Of a stretch of 64,000 bases of DNA, positions 63,001-64,000 are shown piece by piece; position 1 is the stretch's first letter, and the number at the start of each line of letters is the position of its first letter. The stretch is taken from contig OX328130.1 of the NCBI GenBank assembly GCA_946811695.1, positions 72,511,232-72,575,231 on the forward strand, read 5' to 3'. The stretch is from Gonocerus acuteangulatus. Taxonomy: Eukaryota > Arthropoda > Insecta > Hemiptera > Coreidae. The notes beneath the pieces are model-generated. The model was not told the origin of the DNA. It saw nothing but the letters and a program-made list of their open reading frames with translations, and ran no database searches. Position numbers and translations under genes: made by a program.

Positions 63001-63629
63001 AAGTATACACTTCTGACATTCCTTTCTTCGCTTATGTCCTCTCAACAATTTGTTAAACAGGTATGTCTATTTGTTGAACATGTGCAGTTATCTGTTTGTT
63101 TTCTAATTTTACTTTAATTATAAAGTTGGGATGTGTGTGTTACATATCGGCAAAATCACTGTTACAGCTGTTATTACTTGAAACATCATTTTAAGATTCA
63201 AAATTATTTTTATTCGGGTGATTGTGTTTAACGACCTTCATTTTGTAATTTATATCACTATTCCAGACGATAAGCTAGTGCTAAAGAGTATGCGGTAAAT
63301 TTGATGTTGTAGAAGCTGGAAATTTACTTATAATTGTTTTAACCTCTAACAAAATATAAATAATTTTAATTTTATTATATTATAAAAGATTTTATGCATG
63401 CATATTTTATCCCAACAGACAAAATATAAGTAGATCTCATATATGTTTACAGATCGGAGAATTGAATGACGAAGAAACAAAAGATCTTAAGAAAGTTTTT
63501 AGCTCCATTGTCGAAAACTGTCTTATTTATATTAAAAAAGTGACTGTTCAGATTGAAAAAACTGCCCAATCTGCAACTTCGAAGTATTGGAAAGCGGTTC
63601 TCAATCAGTGCTACGATATCTTAGATAAG
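35801..63629 (+). CDS. HEATR1: HEATR1 / UTP10 (U3 snoRNP-associated HEAT-repeat protein), 20 exons, 3' end outside window
   Basis: HEATR1 is the animal orthologue of yeast Utp10, a nucleolar alpha-solenoid protein of the t-UTP/SSU processome needed for rRNA transcription and 18S pre-rRNA processing. The exons join to 1481 codons with consistent phases and GT-AG junctions throughout. The N-terminus contains [12 protein letters not shown] and further on [16 protein letters not shown], both close to vertebrate HEATR1. Later landmarks are [62 protein letters not shown] and [17 protein letters not shown], all in the vertebrate order. Vertebrate HEATR1 is roughly 2100 residues, so about 70% is present. 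The C-terminal BP28CT region should lie beyond position 64000. Introns range from 75 bp to 6.8 kb, and the long ones are full of mobile elements. I see no stop or frameshift in the exons, so the gene looks functional. Confidence 0.95.
36021..36237 (+). CDS. HEATR1: HEATR1 exon 2 (residues 49-120)
   Basis: The acceptor is TTTCTAG|GTG and the donor CAACAG|GTAAGT. The exon encodes [14 protein letters not shown] through [14 protein letters not shown], a strong match to the second N-terminal HEATR1 segment. It is phase 1 in and phase 2 out. Confidence 0.95.
36315..36558 (+). CDS. HEATR1: HEATR1 exon 3 (residues 121-202)
   Basis: The exon follows a 77-bp intron and starts [29 protein letters not shown] corresponds to the conserved LPYHET segment of HEATR1. 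It ends at PAQAIK|GTAAAC, phase 0. Confidence 0.95.
36835..37080. mobile_element. Degenerate family A repeat in HEATR1 intron 3
   Basis: GTAGACCGGTTTAGTTTATTT, ACAAGGTATACCGAG and AGTAAACCCCCTCC follow the order of the 12 kb copy. Confidence 0.55.
37085..37485 (+). pseudogene. LINE 3' fragment (family L-x) in intron 3
   Basis: [19 protein letters not shown] and [17 protein letters not shown] are a degenerate version of the usual LINE C-terminal block [14 protein letters not shown]. The 3' UTR has AAGGGACATGCGTCCCGGAA, also present in the opposite-strand copy at 48516-48886. Confidence 0.7.
37500..37751 (+). CDS. HEATR1: HEATR1 exon 4 (residues 203-286), start of U3snoRNP10-type region
   Basis: The acceptor is TCTTTCTAG. 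The exon encodes [19 protein letters not shown] through [18 protein letters not shown] and NKMCK. It corresponds to the HEATR1 region annotated in databases as the U3 snoRNP10 domain. The donor is AAG|GTATGT, phase 0. The 941-bp intron before it holds a LINE 3' fragment. Confidence 0.95.
38165..38215 (+). mobile_element. Short fragment of SINE family T1
   Basis: GGTGCTAATGTCTCTGGCAG matches the body of 19083-19425. Confidence 0.45.
38288..38400 (-). mobile_element. SINE 3'-tail fragment
   Basis: After a T-run (38297-38310), ACGGTGCCATCTGGGCCATT and AGCGCCGACATCC match the minus-strand form of the common SINE tail. Confidence 0.6.
38401..38956. other. Intron 4 remainder, unassigned
   Basis: No recognised element. 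Confidence 0.3.
38957..39255 (+). CDS. HEATR1: HEATR1 exon 5 (residues 287-386)
   Basis: The acceptor TTTACAG|GTTGAA opens [17 protein letters not shown]. The exon runs through [16 protein letters not shown] to NVEEIF. The reading frame stays open past the donor GA|GTATGA, but only this donor gives the phase (2) needed by exon 6. Confidence 0.9.
39339..39615 (+). CDS. HEATR1: HEATR1 exon 6 (residues 386-478)
   Basis: The exon follows an 83-bp intron (acceptor TTATTTAG). It encodes [17 protein letters not shown] through a HEAT-like segment [19 protein letters not shown], equivalent to the NHPLAPVR segment of vertebrate HEATR1. The donor is CAG|GTAAAG. Confidence 0.93.
39616..40200. other. Intron 6 left part, unassigned
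   Basis: Holds an A-run (39974-39990); no recognised element. Confidence 0.3.
40202..40508 (-). mobile_element. 5S-derived SINE (family 2) interrupted by a SINE tail
   Basis: The reverse complement carries GCGTGGTTAGTACTTGGTTG and GGTGATCGCCTGGGAAAACC, closer to 5S rRNA than the 34.6 kb copy. A T-rich run plus TTTACGGCGCATCGACAAAT and GGCCATTAGCGCC (about 40367-40467) is inserted, flanked by AAGACTTG on both sides. Confidence 0.8.
40904..41237 (+). CDS. HEATR1: HEATR1 exon 7 (residues 479-589)
   Basis: The acceptor TTTGTTTCAG opens [20 protein letters not shown], a HEAT repeat. A second repeat follows around [20 protein letters not shown]. The donor is A|GTAAGT, phase 1. Confidence 0.94.
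41690..42740 (+). pseudogene. R2-type LINE C-terminal fragment (zinc knuckle and restriction-like endonuclease)
   Basis: The frame from 41764 reads [20 protein letters not shown] and VLGVCQ, a C-C-H-C knuckle, then [16 protein letters not shown] and [12 protein letters not shown], the PD-(D/E)xK-like endonuclease region of R2/R4-type LINEs. A frameshift near 42150 moves into [20 protein letters not shown] and [12 protein letters not shown], both classic for this group. A-rich 3' end at about 42730. It sits in a HEATR1 intron, not in rDNA, and is 5'-truncated and broken. Confidence 0.85.
42741..43189. other. Intron 7 remainder, unassigned
   Basis: T-rich, no recognised element. Confidence 0.3.
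43190..43428 (+). CDS. HEATR1: HEATR1 exon 8 (residues 590-669)
   Basis: The acceptor is CTGTTTTAG. The exon encodes [17 protein letters not shown] through [13 protein letters not shown] and EYLKFPE. The donor GAG|GTCTGT is weaker than its neighbours but fits phase 0 and the next exon. Confidence 0.88.
43637..43830 (+). mobile_element. 5S-rRNA-derived SINE (family 1), full length
   Basis: GCCAACGGCCATAGCCACG, GATCACCGAAGTTAAGCAAC and GTGACCGACCACGTGCTGTT are 5S rRNA homology. The tail is AAAAGGGTGGTAACCTGTAG, GGCGCTAATAGCC, GATGCGCCGTT and poly-A. ACAAATAAAT precedes it (43624-43633) and AAATAAAT follows (43831-43838). Confidence 0.92.
43839..43958 (+). mobile_element. 5S-derived SINE (family 1), 5'-truncated second copy
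   Basis: It starts within the 5S part at GTGAATGGGTGTCCGG and repeats the whole tail. It is followed by ACAAATAAAT (43959-43968), the same target sequence. Confidence 0.9.
43969..44689. other. Intron 8 part, A-runs and unassigned DNA
   Basis: A-runs at 44021-44048 and 44151-44166; nothing recognised. Confidence 0.3.
44690..44945. repeat. Dispersed repeat, inverted relative to 60380-60640
   Basis: GCCAAATTTCAAG, TTTTCGATTTTTGCC and CGAGACGATTCCTTTGATAC are the reverse complement of blocks at 60.4-60.64 kb. Confidence 0.65.
45418..45699 (+). CDS. HEATR1: HEATR1 exon 9 (residues 670-763)
   Basis: The acceptor GTTATAG|GTG opens [17 protein letters not shown]. The exon continues through [18 protein letters not shown] to ARVAFFQ|GTAAGG. 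It is phase 0 on both sides. Confidence 0.93.
45757..46540 (-). pseudogene. Jockey-clade LINE 3' fragment in intron 9
   Basis: The minus strand reads [59 protein letters not shown] and [18 protein letters not shown], textbook Jockey reverse-transcriptase C-terminus, ending at 45989. The (AAT)n/A tail is at 45757-45787. Palm and endonuclease are absent. Confidence 0.9.
46610..47290 (+). mobile_element. Penelope-like terminal module, single copy
   Basis: GTTAGCCGTCGAGGTGATAA at 46613 is the reverse complement of the sequence just outside the 13021 end. The right end TTGCTGAATCCCAACTATTG and the hammerhead at 47186 match the 12.9 kb arm. No ORF. Confidence 0.6.
47186..47219 (+). ncRNA. Hammerhead ribozyme core motif
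   Basis: CTGACGA, stem II GGCTAC / GTAGCC with loop CAAAGA, GAAA, CGTC. Only the loop differs from the 12.9 kb copy. Confidence 0.75.
47291..48088. other. Intron 9 remainder, unassigned
   Basis: AT-rich, nothing recognised. Confidence 0.3.
48089..48405 (+). CDS. HEATR1: HEATR1 exon 10 (residues 764-869)
   Basis: The acceptor TTGTTGCAG opens [19 protein letters not shown], matching the HLEDVFQLFKF region of vertebrate HEATR1. A HEAT repeat follows at [19 protein letters not shown]. The donor GA|GTAAGT is phase 2. Confidence 0.94.
48516..48886 (-). pseudogene. LINE 3' fragment (family L-x) in intron 10
   Basis: The minus strand reads [20 protein letters not shown], a standard LINE C-terminal block, then a 3' UTR with GGGACATGTATCCCGG and (ATTTC)n at 48516-48533. 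Confidence 0.75.
49223..49409 (+). CDS. HEATR1: HEATR1 exon 11 (residues 869-931)
   Basis: The acceptor is TTTTTTAG. The exon encodes [18 protein letters not shown] through [13 protein letters not shown]. The donor AAG|GTAATG is followed almost at once by 78 thymidines. Confidence 0.93.
49416..49493. repeat. Poly-T run of 78
   Basis: Uninterrupted T beginning six bases after the intron 11 donor GT. Confidence 0.95.
50030..50131 (-). pseudogene. 5S rRNA-related sequence
   Basis: The reverse complement starts GCCAACGGCCATAGCAGCG and goes through GAATACATCCGTTCCTG, TAATCACCGAAGTTAAGCAG and CATCGAGC. The 3' half has decayed. It may be a SINE head or a 5S pseudogene. Confidence 0.75.
50167..50409 (+). 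CDS. HEATR1: HEATR1 exon 12 (residues 932-1012)
   Basis: The acceptor TTTTACAG opens [14 protein letters not shown]. The exon continues through [17 protein letters not shown] to AAFILNQ|GTAAAA. A 5S-related sequence lies about 35 bp upstream in the intron. Confidence 0.94.
50490..50731 (+). CDS. HEATR1: HEATR1 exon 13 (residues 1013-1093)
   Basis: The exon follows an 80-bp intron. It encodes [20 protein letters not shown] through [18 protein letters not shown]. The basic RARQRMR corresponds to the QQKRRQKMQQ segment of vertebrate HEATR1. The donor AG|GTATGC is phase 2. Confidence 0.94.
50745..51140. repeat. CpG minisatellite repeat, two tandem half-copies
   Basis: CGTTACAAAAAAGTGTCCGC, GCGCATGCGCAGTGGCG and CATGTACGAAAAAGAT occur twice in tandem; related to 27880-28215. 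Confidence 0.8.
51141..51944. other. Intron 13 part, unassigned
   Basis: No recognised element. Confidence 0.3.
51945..52035 (-). mobile_element. tRNA-like sequence, probable SINE head
   Basis: The reverse complement has GAAGCTCAGTAGCGAAATTG (D-arm-like) and GGGCTCAAATCCCTGCC (B-box-like) with spacing like a tRNA. No body or A-tail is recognised. Confidence 0.5.
52075..52385 (+). mobile_element. Family C repeat, 5' half
   Basis: GGGATTCAGTTGAAAT, GAAATTCATCTTAAG and GGAGAAATAAGTGCTTAA match 14600-14800. Confidence 0.6.
52536..52676 (+). CDS. HEATR1: HEATR1 exon 14 (residues 1093-1140)
   Basis: The acceptor is TTGCTTTCAG. The exon encodes [19 protein letters not shown] through [11 protein letters not shown] and [11 protein letters not shown]. 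It matches the vertebrate LILELLQHKKKL segment. The donor AA|GTAAGT is phase 2. Confidence 0.94.
52677..53221. other. Intron 14 left part, unassigned
   Basis: A moderately GC-rich patch (52740-52850) is not recognised. Confidence 0.3.
53227..53400 (+). mobile_element. Retroelement 3' end with (AAT)n tail
   Basis: GCATCGCATCGATAAGGTTA followed by (AAT)n at 53371-53396 is typical of LINE termini. An A-run lies just before the body (53227-53248). Confidence 0.5.
53579..53801 (+). CDS. HEATR1: HEATR1 exon 15 (residues 1140-1214)
   Basis: The acceptor TTTTTGTAG opens [20 protein letters not shown]. The exon runs on to the highly conserved [20 protein letters not shown]. The donor is CCA|GTACGT. 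Confidence 0.95.
54455..54525 (+). mobile_element. Family C repeat, tail fragment
   Basis: AGAAGATGACGCAGTTTCT and GCGGACTTTTTT match the ends of the other copies. Confidence 0.5.
54599..54727 (+). CDS. HEATR1: HEATR1 exon 16 (residues 1215-1257)
   Basis: The exon encodes [19 protein letters not shown] and [19 protein letters not shown], very close to vertebrate HEATR1. The donor is AAG|GTGAGT. The last 59 bp plus the donor are copied at 56286-56391 inside intron 17. Confidence 0.96.
54816..55020 (+). CDS. HEATR1: HEATR1 exon 17 (residues 1258-1325)
   Basis: The exon follows an 88-bp intron. It encodes [18 protein letters not shown], then [19 protein letters not shown] and [15 protein letters not shown], matching the vertebrate [10 protein letters not shown] and FLWILLILLFEQYV blocks. 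The donor G|GTATTG is phase 1, and the next intron is 6784 bp. Confidence 0.95.
55107..55301 (-). mobile_element. tRNA-derived SINE (family T2) with 11-bp target duplication
   Basis: The reverse complement begins GGTCTCCCGTGGTCTAATGG (A box) and GGTGGGTTCGATTCCC (B box). The tail is GGCGCTAATGACC, GATGCGCCGT and poly-A. AAAAAATTGTT occurs at 55098-55108 and 55302-55312. Confidence 0.9.
55412..56065 (-). mobile_element. Non-autonomous Helitron in intron 17
   Basis: The reverse complement starts TCTATATATAAAAC and ends GCCGGGTAACAGCTA. It contains four tandem units with ACAAATCCACACCGTTTGAC. Same family as 35132-35565. Confidence 0.88.
56100..56700. mobile_element. Palindromic element pair enclosing a copied HEATR1 exon fragment
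   Basis: The second copy (about 56392-56690) is a full palindrome: GCAAAATA-type left end, AAGCAACATTTTTAACAA, and the inverse TTGTTAAAAATGTTGCTT at the right. The first copy (56100-56285) is cut at GTCCCACATAATATCC, where the exon fragment starts. Both copies are preceded by ATAATTTATTATCTACTTAG. Confidence 0.75.
56286..56391 (+). pseudogene. Duplicated fragment of HEATR1 exon 16 plus intron 16
   Basis: 56286-56344 is identical, 59 of 59, to the end of exon 16 (54669-54727), followed by the same GTGAGTTGTTCTT donor. The next 35-40 bp match intron 16 with several differences. It lies in the correct orientation in the intron after exon 17. Confidence 0.95.
56743..56830. repeat. (AT)n microsatellite
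   Basis: AT dinucleotides with one GT interruption, before a SINE. Confidence 0.95.
56834..57042 (+). mobile_element. tRNA-derived SINE (family T2), full length
   Basis: GTCTCCCGTGGTCTAGTGGC and GGTGGGTTCGATCCCCACC give A and B boxes. The tail has GTCGGCGCTAATAGCC and GATGCGCCGT with 42 A (57001-57042). Confidence 0.93.
57062..57753 (+). repeat. 5' LTR
   Basis: TG...CA ends with 8-bp inverted TGTAATGA/TCATTACA. TATATATATAA at about 57290-57299 is a plausible TATA box. GAGGTAAGAA at about 57490 is a strong splice-donor match. An internal primer-site-like TGGCGACCCAACG lies at 57702-57714. Confidence 0.93.
57759..57771 (+). promoter_or_regulatory. Primer-binding site, tRNA-Lys type
   Basis: TGGCGCCCAACGT five bases after the LTR end is complementary to the 3' end of a lysine tRNA, as in gypsy-like elements. 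Confidence 0.8.
57858..58982 (+). CDS. gag-like ORF of the LTR element (374 aa)
   Basis: The single long frame starts [16 protein letters not shown] shortly after the leader. Residues about 80-135 ([17 protein letters not shown] and [10 protein letters not shown]) form a likely coiled coil, common in gag N-termini. From about 150 to 330 it is Asn- and Lys-rich low complexity with no capsid or zinc-knuckle motif. The end, [13 protein letters not shown], is basic, then CCKKKKKKY comes from an A-run at 58960-58976. It may be a gag N-terminus joined to a remnant by internal deletion. Function beyond supporting its own transposition is unknown. Confidence 0.6.
   Translation: MSDVNIEQFQNNGEEGSVESPEYVFFTPGEINITVEARENELRENDAIAFRESTAGSLGTEIRSNSGNHASERDNEMHPQGLEEMMRLLLEQNKELNQNMVELNKNNKILENKIDAKRIEQNKKLDDLCAYLNNMGESQNKEKIELEKSNNNLFNKNNRSCKEIIEINENNNGNLIKNTENDDTQINNDDLSELRKDNLNYDCSIIDQKCEENKIFVETKDESEYVCLVNEDDKIKEILLSNLNNNNEKINQIIKNNITNDNLKNKISTDVMDENLEQNNIKKLVDDHIISLKIMSYTNNNGNNQNNIMNKNVNKNNHLKNMDTKFGNKVKILFEYQYQNGIEKIAKLNRPPRKRIKHFYRNKLDCCKKKKKKY
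59516..60206 (+). repeat. 3' LTR
   Basis: Same sequence as the 5' LTR apart from one T fewer. It is preceded by AGACAGGAGTGCAAA, a weak polypurine tract. Confidence 0.93.
60380..60640. repeat. Dispersed repeat, inverted relative to 44690-44945
   Basis: ACTTGAAATTTGGCAGGATA, AAAAATCGAAAAG and ATCAAATGAATCGTCTC match the other copy reversed. Confidence 0.65.
60641..61232. other. Intron 17 right part, unassigned
   Basis: No recognised element apart from a C-run and A-run at 60814-60833. Confidence 0.3.
61233..61459. repeat. 38-bp tandem array, six units
   Basis: The unit is TGCTCTGCCTAGCCTAAG plus TGCCAGGTCTGCTCAAACTC; the copies are identical and GC-rich for the region. Confidence 0.97.
61805..61945 (+). 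CDS. HEATR1: HEATR1 exon 18 (residues 1326-1372)
   Basis: The acceptor TTATTACAG joins to [20 protein letters not shown] and [20 protein letters not shown]. The latter fits the vertebrate SLMNILQYLLKLPEEKEE block. The donor AAAG|GTATTT is phase 1. Confidence 0.9.
61946..62911. other. Intron 18, unassigned
   Basis: A patch at 62080-62310 is more GC-rich (CTGGCTCAGGGATGGGTGAC) but matches no family I know. Confidence 0.3.
62912..63060 (+). CDS. HEATR1: HEATR1 exon 19 (residues 1373-1422)
   Basis: The acceptor is TTATTTTAG. The exon encodes [19 protein letters not shown] through [19 protein letters not shown] and FVKQ, matching the vertebrate LRHFKFLSVSFMSQLLSS block. The donor is CAG|GTATGT. 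Confidence 0.94.
63453..63629 (+). CDS. HEATR1: HEATR1 exon 20 (residues 1423-1481), last exon in window
   Basis: The acceptor TTTACAG opens [18 protein letters not shown]. The exon ends with [23 protein letters not shown], matching KFWRALLSKAYDLLDKV. It is phase 0 out. No further exon is visible before 64000. Confidence 0.95.
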
Positions 63630-63918
63630 GTAATCCTTCCACATACATTTGTGTATAATCTATTTTATCTTGCAAATCATTTTTGTTATATAAAAAGAAT
63701 AAATGTACAGGCTTGAGTTATAAAAAACCTCACGGCCGGAAATTAACACGCTTAATTGACCACACAAGTACAAGTATTTATTTCTTACTATTATTATTAT
63801 AATAATTTGGTAAGCTGTTAAAACAAATATGACTGAGCAAAACCTGTTATGTTGTTATGAATAACGCTGCCTTGCTGTGGAATATGCTGGGTTCATGCAA
63901 CTCCTAGGAGATAGATTT

Positions 63919-64000
63919 TTTTTTTTTTTTTTTTATCGGATATTCTCTCCTAAAGATTTGTTTTTTTTACGGTTCATTGAAATCTTGGCCATTTGCGCTG
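63919..64000 (-). mobile_element. SINE tail running off the window
   Basis: T-run (63919-63935), then TTTTTTTTACGGTTCATTGA and TTGGCCATTTGCGCTG resemble the minus-strand common SINE tail. Confidence 0.55.

Overview
The window is AT-rich animal nuclear DNA, most likely from an arthropod and probably an insect. The pointers are Jockey-type, I-type and R2-type LINE fragments, 5S-rRNA- and tRNA-derived SINEs, Helitrons with TCTATATATA starts and CTAG ends, and a large split gene with GT-AG introns. I cannot name a species. There is no bacterial-style gene organisation, no CRISPR array and no intact rRNA or tRNA gene.

The one cellular gene I can support is HEATR1 (UTP10/BAP28), a HEAT-repeat protein of the small-subunit processome. 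It lies on the + strand from the ATG at 35801 to the window's right edge. Twenty exons can be assigned. Their lengths sum to 4443 nt, exactly 1481 codons, and every junction is phase-consistent. The 3' part of the gene lies beyond position 64000. A CACGTG E-box sits 40 bp upstream of the ATG. Intron 17 (55021-61804) is a 6.8 kb insertion trap. It holds a tRNA-SINE, a Helitron, a palindromic element carrying a copied piece of HEATR1 exon 16, a second tRNA-SINE, an LTR retrotransposon with near-identical LTRs, and a six-copy tandem repeat.

The left 35 kb is gene-poor and consists of nested and tandem repeats. It has a Helitron helicase remnant (about 825-1139) and a family of fold-back DNA transposons with 8-bp target duplications (1829-2400, 26041-26817, 33230-34367, plus a truncated relative at 32302-32800). 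It also has Penelope-like inverted modules carrying hammerhead ribozyme cores, LINE fragments, a broken conserved mobile-element ORF (8982-9330, minus), and several tandem arrays (units of 41, 27, 82, 19, 35, 21 and 38 bp). A short GC-rich stretch with good splice sites at 25533-25628 (minus) could be a single exon of an unidentified gene.

The observations most worth checking are the captured HEATR1 exon fragment, an LTR whose U5 contains an older LTR end plus primer-binding site, the fold-back family sharing one palindromic core under different termini, the hammerhead copies, and 5S-derived SINEs with serial insertions and shared tails. All calls rest on reading the sequence and on remembered family features; no search was run.
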